This document shows positions 33,848 to 42,615 of a stretch of DNA of 42,784 bases, piece after piece. The notes under the pieces are model-generated. The model saw nothing but the letters and a program-made list of their open reading frames with translations. It was not told the DNA's origin and made no database searches. Numbering within the stretch: the first letter of the stretch is position 1; each line of letters starts with the position of its first letter. The stretch comes from Zavarzinella formosa DSM 19928. Its GTDB lineage: Bacteria; Planctomycetota; Planctomycetia; Gemmatales; Gemmataceae. The DNA lies in assembly GCF_000255705.1 (NCBI RefSeq), contig NZ_JH636445.1, forward strand, positions 9,818 to 52,601. The letters run 5' to 3'. A program made the translations under genes and the position numbers.

Positions 33848-34069
33848 CCGGACAAAAAGCGAGTTTCCGGTAACGGAGAGAAAAACGCTCTTGCATTCGC
33901 CTGAAAGTAAACGGATACTGTGAAGGTTGTATGTTGTGGGATTCTCTCCCGCCTTTCAATCCCGCCAGAACGCCCGCCGATGACCGCCTGCCCGATGGGG
34001 CTTTAAACCGATAACAGATCTTCCCGCCAGACCGACCCGGACCAAGCCGGGGGTTCCAGAGGAGTTTGC

Positions 34070-37000
34070 ATGTTCCGTATCAGCCGTCAAACCGCCGGAG
34101 GTTCCGCCGTGTTGTGCGGAGCTATCTTTATGTTGTCCGCCAAGGCCGAGGAAAAAGCCCCGGCCGTGGTGGAATCCAACCGGCCGACCGCCGCCGTGCC
34201 GGAACAACAACGCCGCATCCAGGCCGAGACGGACAAGGTCGCCCAGCGACTCGGGACCATGCTCCGCTTCATGGCCTACCACCGGCTCGACCAAGGCGAG
34301 GAACAAAAGCTCCTCACCGAAGCCGCCGGGACGCTGAACAAGCTGACCAAGACCGAAATGGAAGCGGTCATCAGCCACCTCGAAGCCTCCATCAAGGCCC
34401 CCGACGAGAAGACGGCTACTGTTGAGGCCAAAAAGGCTTACGACAAACACCGGGACGTGGTGAAGGGCCTCAAGGGCCTGCTGCTGAAGTACGACACGAT
34501 CAAGTCCCTCGACCAGGCGGCCGAACGGCTCGACCGGGCCGCCAAGGACGAGAACGAAATGATGCTGCTCGCCCGCAGCCTGGCGAACCAACAACGCGAA
34601 GGCCGCACGCGGGGCCGGGGCATTGTCGAAAGCTCCACCGATCAATGCGACCGCCAGAGCGACCTGCACCGCGATCTCGAAGCCCTCTTCAAATTGATTG
34701 AAAAGCTTCCCGCCGTGCTGAACGACGAACAAAAAGCACGCCTCGCCGCCGCCAAGGTGAGCGAGAAGGGCAAGAAGATTCTCGACATCCAGTTCCTCGC
34801 CTCCGAACACCTGCGTCGCAACGAGCCGAACGCCGCCCACCCGCACCAAGCGACCGCCGCCCAGAACCTTCTGGAACTGGCCATCGCCCTACGCACCCCG
34901 AAGGACAAGCTGGAAACCTTAAAAGAGGCGAAGGCCAAGCTGGACAAAGCGTTGACGGACCAGAAGGAAGTGAAGAAAGAAACTGAAAATCCGCCGAAAC
35001 GGGACTTCCGCAAGCCGTGGCAGGAAACCCTCAATCAGCACAACCGCGACATGGCCGCCAAGCAGGCCCGCGTGGAATTTGAGACCAAGGAAGCCCGGCA
35101 ACTCGCCAAGGAAGTGGCCAAAGAGGCTGCCGAGGACATCAAGAAGGCCGAAGCCGAGATGAAAAAGGCCGAGGACGAGCTGAACACTCCGAACAAGCCG
35201 GACAACAACACGGCCGTCGAAGAACAACAGAAGGCCACCAACGAACTGCAAAAGGCCCTCGACAAGATCGAAGACCAGATCGCCAAGGAAGAAAAGAAGA
35301 AGACCGACCCGCTGGAGGCCGTGAAAGCCGCCAAGGAAAAGGTTGATCAACTCATCAAAGAAGAGACCAAGAACAAGGAAAAGACCGAGCAAACCAAGGG
35401 CACCCAAACGGAAAAGCTGCCGGAAATTTCCAAGGAACAAAAGGAAATCGCCAAGAAGACGGACGAGTTGAAGGCCACGCCGTTGCCGGAAGACAAGAAG
35501 GTTCAGGATGCCCTCGCCAAAGCCGAGACGAGCATGAAGAAGGCGGCCAAGGAACTCGACAACAAGAAGGCGATGGACGCCCTCAAGAACCAAGACGAGG
35601 CGTTGAAGGATCTCCAAGCCGCCAAGAAGGCCCTTGAGGAACAAGAAAAGAAGATCGAAGAACGCCGCAAGGACATCGCCAAGCTGGAAGACTTGGAAAA
35701 GAAACTCGGCGACCTCGCCAAGAAGCAAGACAAGGTCGCCGACGACGCCAAGGCCGCCGACGACAAGGCCAAGAACGATGCCGCCGATCCGAAGGCCGAT
35801 GACAAAGCCAAGGCTGAAAACGCCAAGGCCGAGGACAACAAGGCGAAAGAACTGGCCAAGGAACAAGGCGACCTGAAGCCCGAAGCCAAGAACCTTGAGA
35901 ACGAACTGAAGAACGCCGCTCCCGAGGCCGGCAAGAAGGTGGAAGCGGCCGAAGAGAAGATGGAAGCGGCCAAGAAGAACCTCGACGACAAGAAACTGGA
36001 CCCGGCCGCGAAGGATGGCAACAAAGCCGCCCAAGATTTGAAGGATGCCCAGAAGGAAGTGGCCAAGGCCCTCGCCGACAAGAAGGCTCAGGAAGCCAAC
36101 GAACAAGCCAAACTGCAACCGAACGAAGTCTCCCCGAAGAACGCCGCCGACGAAATCGCCAAGGCTCTTGAGCAAGCCGAGAAGGCCCAAGCCCAAACCG
36201 AGAAGGCCCAGGCCCAACTCGGCGAAAAGCCGATGAACGCCGAGAAGCCGATGGCGGGTGAAAAGCCGATGCAGAAGAACCCGGCGGCCGACCTTCAGAA
36301 ACTTCAAAAGGAAGTGGCGAAGAAGGCCGACGAACTGAAGCAACCCGAGGCCCAAAAAGCCGCCGAGATGGCCGCCGACGCTCTCGCCAAGGGCGACCTG
36401 CCTGCCGCCATCGAAGCCCAGGAAAAAGCCTTGGATGCCCTCAAGGGCGAAAAGCCGATGGGCGACAAACCCGCCGGGGACAAACCCATGGGCGACAAGC
36501 CAATGGGTGAAAAACCGGCTGGCGATAAGCCAATGGGTGAAAAGCCCGCCGGAGACAAACCGATGGGCGACAAGCCCGATGGCGACAAACCCGCCGGGGA
36601 CAAGCCGATGGGCGAAAAAACCGATGGGGACAAGCCCGCCGGAGACAAGCCGATGGGTGAGAACCCGATGGGTGAAAAACCGGCCGGTGACAAGCCAATG
36701 GGCGACAAACCCGCCGGAGACAAGCCTGCCGGGGACAAACCAATGGGCGACAAGCCGATGGGCATGGGCGAACCGATGCCCGGAATGGCCAAAGACCCCG
36801 GTGAACTGGCCAAGGCCCAAGCCCAGATCAAGGACGCGACCGAAGCCCTGAAGATGGCTCAGGAAGCGAACCAACAGGCCCAAGCCGCCCTGCAACAAGC
36901 CCAAGCTCAGGCTCCGATGGCCGTGAAGCCGCAACTTGAAAAAGCCGCCGAACAACTGGCCGACGCCCAAAAGGCCCTCGGCATGGCGACCCCGATGGAA

Positions 37001-37486
37001 GCGGCCCAAGCCCAAGCCCAGGCTCAACAAGCCCTGCAACAAGCCCTGCAAACCCTGCAAGCGGCTCAAGCTCAAGCCGAAGCCCAGCAAGCGATGGGCA
37101 TGGGAATGGAACCCGGCATGGGCATGGAACCCGGAATGCAGCCCGGCATGGGCATGAAACCCGGCATGGGGATGCAACCCGGAATGGGAATGCAGCCCGG
37201 CATGCAACCGGGCATGGGAATGCAGCCCGGCATGGGGCAGGAAAACAACCAACCGATGGGCAAGGGTGACCGCGATCCGGACGGCAATTTGAAGAACTCG
37301 GCCTCCAAGCTGAATGACATCAAGGGCGACGGCGCCTTCATCAACCTCCCGGCCCGTCAGCGGGAAATGATCCAGCAAGCCCTCGGCGGCACCCTTCCCC
37401 CGGAATACGGGGCGATGATCCGCCAGTACTTCATGAACGTCGCCGGCGGCAAACCCGCCACTGGTGCCGCCCAACCCAAGAAGTAA
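34070..37486 (+). CDS. Exported 1138-aa coiled-coil protein with low-complexity repeats
   Basis: A signal peptide (about 1-26, cleavage near SAKAEE) is followed by a helical region and a very long Lys/Glu/Ala coiled coil (about 290-700). Residues about 796-903 are a low-complexity block of (M/A)GDKP and (M/A)GEKP units. A Gln/Ala helix follows (about 910-1005), then a PGMGMQPGMG block (about 1009-1060). The C-terminal 70 residues carry INLPARQREMIQQALGGTLPPEYGAMIRQYF, a compact end that I associate with planctomycete proteins of this cluster. GAGGAG precedes the ATG. It is probably a periplasmic structural or tethering protein of the MoxR-vWA machine (inference). Confidence 0.88.
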   Translation: MFRISRQTAGGSAVLCGAIFMLSAKAEEKAPAVVESNRPTAAVPEQQRRIQAETDKVAQRLGTMLRFMAYHRLDQGEEQKLLTEAAGTLNKLTKTEMEAVISHLEASIKAPDEKTATVEAKKAYDKHRDVVKGLKGLLLKYDTIKSLDQAAERLDRAAKDENEMMLLARSLANQQREGRTRGRGIVESSTDQCDRQSDLHRDLEALFKLIEKLPAVLNDEQKARLAAAKVSEKGKKILDIQFLASEHLRRNEPNAAHPHQATAAQNLLELAIALRTPKDKLETLKEAKAKLDKALTDQKEVKKETENPPKRDFRKPWQETLNQHNRDMAAKQARVEFETKEARQLAKEVAKEAAEDIKKAEAEMKKAEDELNTPNKPDNNTAVEEQQKATNELQKALDKIEDQIAKEEKKKTDPLEAVKAAKEKVDQLIKEETKNKEKTEQTKGTQTEKLPEISKEQKEIAKKTDELKATPLPEDKKVQDALAKAETSMKKAAKELDNKKAMDALKNQDEALKDLQAAKKALEEQEKKIEERRKDIAKLEDLEKKLGDLAKKQDKVADDAKAADDKAKNDAADPKADDKAKAENAKAEDNKAKELAKEQGDLKPEAKNLENELKNAAPEAGKKVEAAEEKMEAAKKNLDDKKLDPAAKDGNKAAQDLKDAQKEVAKALADKKAQEANEQAKLQPNEVSPKNAADEIAKALEQAEKAQAQTEKAQAQLGEKPMNAEKPMAGEKPMQKNPAADLQKLQKEVAKKADELKQPEAQKAAEMAADALAKGDLPAAIEAQEKALDALKGEKPMGDKPAGDKPMGDKPMGEKPAGDKPMGEKPAGDKPMGDKPDGDKPAGDKPMGEKTDGDKPAGDKPMGENPMGEKPAGDKPMGDKPAGDKPAGDKPMGDKPMGMGEPMPGMAKDPGELAKAQAQIKDATEALKMAQEANQQAQAALQQAQAQAPMAVKPQLEKAAEQLADAQKALGMATPMEAAQAQAQAQQALQQALQTLQAAQAQAEAQQAMGMGMEPGMGMEPGMQPGMGMKPGMGMQPGMGMQPGMQPGMGMQPGMGQENNQPMGKGDRDPDGNLKNSASKLNDIKGDGAFINLPARQREMIQQALGGTLPPEYGAMIRQYFMNVAGGKPATGAAQPKK
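36456..36770 (+). repeat. In-gene tandem repeat (GDKP/GEKP units)
   Basis: Degenerate 15-nt units encoding (P)MGDK, AGDK and MGEK run through this stretch, with silent variation between copies. This is the part of the coiled-coil gene most likely to change length between strains. Confidence 0.85.
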
Positions 37487-37508
37487 AATGATGAAGTGAC
37501 TATGATGA

Positions 37509-37541
37509 CAAGGTGACACGGCCGCGAGCCATGTCACCTTG
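37509..37541 (+). terminator. Hairpin between the coiled-coil and cyclase-fold genes
   Basis: A 10-bp perfect stem (37509-37518 with 37532-37541, CAAGGTGACA/TGTCACCTTG) is extended by an inner GGC/GCC pair. Only a weak T tract follows (TTGCGTTTG). It may be an attenuator or an RNA-stabilising hairpin rather than a full terminator. Confidence 0.5.
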
Positions 37542-37582
37542 TTGCGTTTGCCCGACGAACTTTTGCAGGCAAGGACTTCAAC

Positions 37583-38605
37583 ATGATCTCTCTTCGAGCC
37601 ATCACACCATCGGTTTTGGTCGCCCTGTCCTGTCTGTTCGCCGCTCCGGCGTTCGCTCAGGACAAGGACAAGAACAAAGGCAAGATGGACGAAGAGGCCA
37701 AGAAGGCCACCGCCAAGGCTCTTGAGTGGCTCGCCAGCAAACAGAACTCCGACGGTTCGTGGGGCGACACCCGCTATCCGAACAACACCGCCCTCACCGG
37801 ATTTGCGATGATGGCGTTCATGTCCCAGGGGCATGTTCCCAATCAGGGCAAGTACGGCCCGGAAGTGGCCAAGGGGGTGCGTTTCCTGCTGGCCTCCTCC
37901 CGCGAAGGGGATGGTTATCTCATTGGCACGCGGGCCGGGAATATGTACTGCCACGGCATGGCCACGCTGGCCCTGTCGCAAGTGTTCGGCATGACCGGTG
38001 ACGAAGACGTGAAGAAAGTGTTGAAAAAGGCCGTGGACCTGATCGTCCGCTGCCAAAGCCCGGATGGCGGCTGGCGCTATGAACCCCAACCCACCGGGTC
38101 GGACATCTCCGTCACCATCATGCAGGTGATGGCTTTGCGAGCCTCAAAGGACAGCGGCCTGCACATCCCGGACAAAACGATGAAGAAGGCCCTGGAGTAC
38201 ATCAACTCCTGTTACGACGCCCCCTCCGGCGGTTACACCTACCAACCCTTCAACCGCCAGCCCGGCTTTGCCCGCACGGCCGCCGGCATCTGCGTGTTGA
38301 AACTCGTCGGCGAATACGACAAGAAGATTGACAAGTCGATCGAGTATATGAAGGCCAACATGGAGAACCCGCGGGAACACTACTGGTACGGCCACTACTA
38401 CGCCTGCCACGCCATGTACCAAATCGGCGGCAAAGATTGGGACGACTACTACGCAACCATCAAAAAGAAACTGTTCGCCAGCCAGCAAAGCGACGGTAGC
38501 TGGTCCAAGCTCGAATCCCAATCCGCCGGCCCGGTGTATCAAACGGCCATCGCTGTGCTGATGCTTTCTGTTCCCGCTGACTACTTGCCAATCTTTCAGC
38601 GATAA
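37583..38605 (+). CDS. Exported squalene-cyclase / prenyltransferase-fold protein
   Basis: This 340-aa protein has a signal peptide (about 1-25, ending PAFAQ). The rest is an alpha-alpha barrel of the terpenoid-cyclase/prenyltransferase type, with repeated QW-like motifs: WLASKQNSDGSWGD, RCQSPDGGWRYEP and FASQQSDGSWSK. The catalytic DXDD of squalene-hopene cyclase is not seen and the protein is exported, so it is probably not a hopanoid cyclase. It is likely a binding or structural member of the cluster. AAGGA lies 7 nt before the ATG. It ends just before a foldback repeat. Confidence 0.9.
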   Translation: MISLRAITPSVLVALSCLFAAPAFAQDKDKNKGKMDEEAKKATAKALEWLASKQNSDGSWGDTRYPNNTALTGFAMMAFMSQGHVPNQGKYGPEVAKGVRFLLASSREGDGYLIGTRAGNMYCHGMATLALSQVFGMTGDEDVKKVLKKAVDLIVRCQSPDGGWRYEPQPTGSDISVTIMQVMALRASKDSGLHIPDKTMKKALEYINSCYDAPSGGYTYQPFNRQPGFARTAAGICVLKLVGEYDKKIDKSIEYMKANMENPREHYWYGHYYACHAMYQIGGKDWDDYYATIKKKLFASQQSDGSWSKLESQSAGPVYQTAIAVLMLSVPADYLPIFQR

Positions 38606-38644
38606 AGATTGTGGATCATCTGGAAAGTAGAATCGAGTAATATC

Positions 38645-38772
38645 GTGAAGCCGCGACGCGTAGTCTTCGGAGCGGAGCGCGGACTTGCTGCATCATGTGA
38701 TTGCCATTTCTATCGGCAATTGAACGCGGGCAGTCCGCGCTCCGCTCCGAAGACTCCGCGTCGCGGCTTCAC
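38645..38772. repeat. Long foldback (inverted repeat), family A
   Basis: The arms 38645-38684 and 38733-38772 are reverse complements with one mismatch in 40. The spacer (38685-38732) contains a further small hairpin (ATTGCC against GGCAAT). The outer 13 nt GTGAAGCCGCGAC match the foldback at 138-284. It lies between two convergent genes. Confidence 0.88.
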
Positions 38773-38807
38773 AAATCTCATCGTCTAATGATCGTCGGCC
38801 CCAATCC

Positions 38808-39440
38808 TCACGCCGGTTTCTTCGCGGGGGCATCATCCTTTTTCAGAAACGGGTTCGGCTTCAGTTCGATCTTCTTCACCGTTTGCAGGTAATCCAGCGT
38901 CTTTTCCGATTCCTTCCCGCCAACTTGGGCGTGGAAGTGCAGGCTGAAGCCGTGCGGGCCTTTGGCGTCGATCAGTTTCGGTTGCATGGTCAGGAAAGCT
39001 TTCACCACGTCAGTCATGCCGAGCATCGCGGCGCAGAAAATGTCGATCCGGGCGCCTCGTTCCAGCAACACTTCCACGATGTCCCGACGGCCCATGTGCG
39101 AGGCCGCGCCGAGGCCGCTTTCCCAGTCCCCGGCGCTCCAGTTCATCGTCGCCAGCACAAGGCTCGGTTCCCTGTCCAGCAACTTCTTGACCATCGGCAA
39201 ATCCATGTGGGCGAAGATCACGAAGTCCTGCACCAACAAGCGATTGGTCTGCGGCTTCTTCCACGAAGGCTTGAATTCCGGCGGGGCATAATCCCGTTCA
39301 AAAGGGGCCTCGACCGGGCCAACACCCGCCTTGGGCAGTTCGGCCTTCGGCTTTTCATCGGCCGACAGTTCGCTTCCGGAACCAAAGACAGCTCCGGCGG
39401 CCATCGCCGTGAACAAACGACGCGAAAGAATGTCGGCCAT
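38808..39440 (-). CDS. Exported ankyrin-repeat-like protein
   Basis: This 210-aa protein begins with SRRLF and a hydrophobic stretch (TAMAAGAVFGSG), a Tat-like signal. The middle (about 75-165) carries ankyrin-like repeats: DLPMVKKLLDREPSLVLATM, GRRDIVEVLLERGARID and MTDVVKAFLTMQPKLIDAKGPHG. The tail is Lys/Ala/Pro-rich. Such exported ankyrin proteins are common in planctomycetes and their partners are unknown. AAGGA lies 8 nt before the ATG, supporting this start. It is convergent with the cyclase-fold gene across the foldback. Confidence 0.85.
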   Translation of the reverse strand: MADILSRRLFTAMAAGAVFGSGSELSADEKPKAELPKAGVGPVEAPFERDYAPPEFKPSWKKPQTNRLLVQDFVIFAHMDLPMVKKLLDREPSLVLATMNWSAGDWESGLGAASHMGRRDIVEVLLERGARIDIFCAAMLGMTDVVKAFLTMQPKLIDAKGPHGFSLHFHAQVGGKESEKTLDYLQTVKKIELKPNPFLKKDDAPAKKPA

Positions 39441-39508
39441 GATGATTGTCCTTGTTTGAAAGGCAGAGCGTTGATTTGGTCAATTATACGCCGACGAATC
39501 TGCCATCC

Positions 39509-40015
39509 CTATTTCTGGCGGCGGTCAAACGCGCGGGTTTTGAGCGCGTCCAGAATTTCCGGCGGGAGGAATTTTCGCAGGTCTCCCTCCAGTGTGGCGA
39601 TCTGTCGCAACAGTGTGCTGCTGACGTGGGAATATTCTTCCTTCGACATTAGGAAGACCGTTTCGATCTCCGGGTCAAGGTTCAAATTCATCAGGGACAT
39701 GGTGAATTCGTATTCCATATCGCTCAGGGTTCGCAGGCCGCGAACCATCAGGCTCGCTCCCACCGAACGCACGAACCGCACGGCCAGGCCGGTGAAGGGG
39801 ACCACCCGCACGTTTGGAAATGGCTTGGTGACCCGGTTCACCAACTCGACTCGTTCTTCCAGATTGAAGAACGGTGTCTTGTCCGGGTTGTTGCCGACGC
39901 CGACGATCAGTTCGTCGACGATCCGGCTGGCTCGCTGGATCACATCCAGATGGCCCAGGTGAATCGGATCGAAGACACCCGTGTACACGGCCCGGCGAAA
40001 GGACAATTGGCTCAT
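39509..40015 (-). CDS. coaD: Phosphopantetheine adenylyltransferase
   Basis: CoaD transfers AMP from ATP to 4'-phosphopantetheine, the penultimate step of coenzyme A synthesis. The 168-aa product has the nucleotidyltransferase motif TGVFDPIHLGH (His 19 and His 22), then VGVGNNPDK, VRGLRTLSDMEYEF and the ISSTxxR-type motif HVSSTLLRQIA. Length and motif order match the family. It lies 9 nt downstream of the class V aminotransferase gene on the same strand, so the two are probably co-transcribed. No Shine-Dalgarno is obvious. Confidence 0.97.
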   Translation of the reverse strand: MSQLSFRRAVYTGVFDPIHLGHLDVIQRASRIVDELIVGVGNNPDKTPFFNLEERVELVNRVTKPFPNVRVVPFTGLAVRFVRSVGASLMVRGLRTLSDMEYEFTMSLMNLNLDPEIETVFLMSKEEYSHVSSTLLRQIATLEGDLRKFLPPEILDALKTRAFDRRQK

Positions 40016-40024
40016 TGGCGAAAC

Positions 40025-41167
40025 TCAGGAGTGTGACTGAGGGAGAACATCCGCGAAACGGTCCAGGTCTTCCGGGGTGTTATACACATGCGGGCTGACC
40101 CGGAGACGCCCGCCCCGCACATTCACGATCACGCCCGCCTCCCGGCAGCGTCGCATGATCGCATGAGGATCGTGGCCGGGCGTGTCAACGGAGACAATGC
40201 CGGAGCGTTCGCCCGGTTCCATGCTGCTGAAAACGGCATGGCCTTTTTGCCGGACGCGCTCGGCCAGATGGTCCGTCAATTCGGCGATCCGGGCTTCGAC
40301 GGCCTCAATCCCGAGGCCGAGCAAAAGCCGCATGCTTTCCCCCATGCCGAGGATACCGCCGTAGTTTTGCGTTCCCCCCTCGTATCGCCCGGCGTGTGGA
40401 TGCGGGTTCCACTCCACGCGGGAAAAATCCCCGGCATGAACCACGCTGTTCCAGCCGACGCCGATAGGGTGCAGCCGTTCTACCCATTCCCGCCGGATGT
40501 AGGTGATGCCCGCCCCCTCCGGGCCGAGCAGCCATTTGTGGCTGTCGGCCGCCACGGCATCCACCGGAAGATTTTGCACGTCCATCGGGATCACCCCGAG
40601 GGACTGGATGCCGTCCACGAAAAAGAAGATGCCGCGTTGCCGGCAAAAGTCGCCGAGGGCAATGAGATCATTCCGGAAGCCGCTGGCGAACTCGACACTG
40701 CTGATCGTCAGCACGCGGGTGTGGGAATCGCATGCGGCCATCAAATCGGCCGCCCGTACCCGAGGGCCGACGCTCGGAACCGCCCGCACATCGACGCCGC
40801 GATCACGCTGATTCATCCACGGGTATTGGTTCGTCGGATATTCCTCGGCGGCCGTCACCACGTTGTCCCCGGCCCGCCACGGGAAGCCCTCGGCCACAAT
40901 GTTCACCCCCTGCGTGGTGTTGCCGACAAAGCAGACATCCTTGGTGTCCGCGTTCAGCAATTGCCCGGCCAGCAACCGGACGGCCTTTAGACGATCATGC
41001 CATTTTTGGAAACTGGCGATGCCATTGGAGGCGAGATCGGTCGCCCATTCGGCCATCGCCGCCGCACACGCGGCAGACGGCGCGCAGACGGCCGCGTGAT
41101 CGAGGAAGGCCCATTGTTTGGTGACAGGAAAATGCGACCGCAATGCCGGGATGTCGATGGAACCCAC
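40025..41167 (-). CDS. Class V PLP aminotransferase (cysteine-desulfurase-like)
   Basis: This 380-aa PLP enzyme has the class V pattern: FLDHAAVCAPS near the N-terminus, NTTQGVNIVAEGF, FFFVDGIQSLG (PLP Asp 185, Gln 188), and the Schiff-base Lys in DSHKWLLGPEGAG (Lys 211). YEGGTQNYGGILG and a C-terminal RLRVSPHVYNTPEDLDRF follow. It could be a desulfurase, an isopenicillin-N-epimerase-like enzyme or another lyase; the sequence alone does not decide. An upstream ATG (41266) exists, but GTG at 41167 has GGAGGA 6 nt before it and begins at the conserved domain, so it is preferred. It is upstream of coaD. Confidence 0.9.
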   Translation of the reverse strand: MGSIDIPALRSHFPVTKQWAFLDHAAVCAPSAACAAAMAEWATDLASNGIASFQKWHDRLKAVRLLAGQLLNADTKDVCFVGNTTQGVNIVAEGFPWRAGDNVVTAAEEYPTNQYPWMNQRDRGVDVRAVPSVGPRVRAADLMAACDSHTRVLTISSVEFASGFRNDLIALGDFCRQRGIFFFVDGIQSLGVIPMDVQNLPVDAVAADSHKWLLGPEGAGITYIRREWVERLHPIGVGWNSVVHAGDFSRVEWNPHPHAGRYEGGTQNYGGILGMGESMRLLLGLGIEAVEARIAELTDHLAERVRQKGHAVFSSMEPGERSGIVSVDTPGHDPHAIMRRCREAGVIVNVRGGRLRVSPHVYNTPEDLDRFADVLPQSHS

Positions 41168-41304
41168 AAACCGTCCTCCGGGAATGCGCTTCAATGTACC
41201 ATGCCAGACGGGAGAAACCATCCTTTTGCAAGGTTCGCCTTCAAGGCGGCCGCGAAAGGTTTCCATATCACAATCGATGTTTGACTCTCTACCCCCGATG
41301 AATC

Positions 41305-42123
41305 ATGGCCGAAGATCCCCGCGGCAAATACCTCCGGGTCACTCCCGGTCGAGTCCTCATCAACGAGATCATGCGGCATTCCCGTGATGTCCCGTTGATC
41401 GTCGTCGAACGCCAGTTTCGATTGCCGGAAGTGATGGCCGCCCGCCGGCTGGTTGAGCCGAACACATCGTGGGTGGCCCTGTTCGCCAAGGCTTACGGGG
41501 TCGCCGGGCTTCGCATCCCCAACTTGCGCTGGTGCTGGGTCCGGCTTCCTTGGGGGAGAATTTACGAGCATCCGTACAGCGAATGCGCCGTGATCGTGGA
41601 ACGGGAATACGAGGGGGAGATGTGTGTCCTCACTTCATCGATTCGCAGCCCGGAGGATACTTCACTTGCCGACATCACCAACCATATCCGGCGATTCCGA
41701 GACGACCCGGTGCTGTCCGTTTCCGGTTTCTTGTTGCTGATTCGCCTCGTTCGTTTGCCGGGATTCATGCGCTGGCTGATGCTGTGGTGGTATCTGAGTT
41801 GGACGGGCCGCAAACGGAGCAAGCGTTTCGGGACGTTCACGATTTCCAGCCTCGGCAATTACGGCGTCGATCTCATCACGCCGATCATGCCGTTATCCGC
41901 CTATCTGACGTTCGGTCCCATCTCCGAAGACGGAACCGTGACCGTCCGCCTGATCTTCGACCACCGCGTGATGGATGGCCGCCATGCCGCGAAGACATTA
42001 GTGGAGATGGAAACGATTATGAACGGGCAACTGGCGACGGAGATGCGGGAGGCAGCCAAAAGCAAGGCTGAAAAAGAACTGGAGAACCGCAACATGGCTA
42101 CAGCAGAGTTCCGCAAGATATAG
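41305..42123 (+). CDS. E2-type (2-oxoacid dehydrogenase) acyltransferase-domain protein
   Basis: This 272-aa protein resembles the catalytic domain of dihydrolipoyl acyltransferases. The C-terminal active-site motif is FDHRVMDGRHAAKTL (His 220, Asp 224, Gly 225), preceded by FGTFTISSLGNYGVD and the LTFGPISEDG strand. The lipoyl and subunit-binding domains are missing, so it is not an E2 subunit of the classical complexes. A hydrophobic stretch (about 140-165, LLLIRLVRLPGFMRWLMLWWYL) may be an amphipathic or membrane helix. The acyl donor and acceptor are unknown. It diverges from the aminotransferase gene and is followed by a non-coding stretch. Confidence 0.85.
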   Translation: MAEDPRGKYLRVTPGRVLINEIMRHSRDVPLIVVERQFRLPEVMAARRLVEPNTSWVALFAKAYGVAGLRIPNLRWCWVRLPWGRIYEHPYSECAVIVEREYEGEMCVLTSSIRSPEDTSLADITNHIRRFRDDPVLSVSGFLLLIRLVRLPGFMRWLMLWWYLSWTGRKRSKRFGTFTISSLGNYGVDLITPIMPLSAYLTFGPISEDGTVTVRLIFDHRVMDGRHAAKTLVEMETIMNGQLATEMREAAKSKAEKELENRNMATAEFRKI

Positions 42124-42615
42124 CGATTTAAAGGCCAAATCCCCACAGAGTCTACGTCTTTACGCCCGGCAGGGCTTTGCTCTGACAACCCTTTGGAAGG
42201 ATGATCGGCAGCGTCGTCAGCCCGTCGGGGAACCGTTGGACCATCGGGAGTCGCGGTTCCCTCGCTGGCGCGTCGGGCTATGGTTGCATCGGGCTATGGG
42301 CTTGGGAATCGGTGACGCCTTTCCACCCCGGAACCATCCGCAATCATAGCCCGACGCGCCAGTTTTGATGTTGCGCTTTTTGGGTTTTCAAAGGTTGGTT
42401 TTGGTATTGGCGAGCCGAGCAGTGTGAGCGGCCGGGTGGCTTCCGGCGGGCGAACCGCTTCCCTTTTTCCCGGCCAGACCATGACCCGTGGTGAACGCTT
42501 CTGGCGGGCAAAAGTCGTTACCCGACGTCTGACGGCGTTCGGCTCGCCAAGAATGAACGGCAAGCAGGTTCGTTCTTGTGAGCGCGCATGACTTCATGGC
42601 CCACCAAATCAGTCA
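42124..42615. other. Non-coding region between convergent genes
   Basis: This 492-nt stretch has no gene that I can support. Its first half holds the 42265-42362 inverted repeat. The second half holds a weak 12-bp inverted pair (42407-42418, TTGGCGAGCCGA, with 42539-42550) and GC-rich, repeat-like sequence. The short minus-strand frames here do not look like proteins. Confidence 0.6.
42265..42362. repeat. Inverted repeat with CTGGCGCGTCGGGCTATG arms
   Basis: The arms 42265-42287 and 42340-42362 are reverse complements at 22 of 23 positions. The left arm is followed by a second, direct copy of the TCGGGCTATGG core. I recall the GCCCGACGCGCCAGCGAGGG word as a dispersed planctomycete repeat (unchecked). 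It lies between two convergent genes. Confidence 0.8.

Noticed and set aside
36456-36770. CRISPR-like array
   Set aside because: The regular units are in-frame codons of one protein with no distinct spacers.
34919-38089. 1056-aa open frame antisense to the coiled-coil gene
   Set aside because: It arises from the Lys/Glu/Ala-biased codons of the real gene. The product is Leu/Gly/His-rich nonsense and crosses into the next gene.
37583-38605. Squalene-hopene cyclase
   Set aside because: It has a signal peptide, is much shorter than the cyclases, and lacks the DXDD catalytic motif. Only the fold and QW-like repeats match.
42294-42563. 89-aa minus-strand gene
   Set aside because: It overlaps an inverted repeat, has no Shine-Dalgarno, and its composition is not protein-like.
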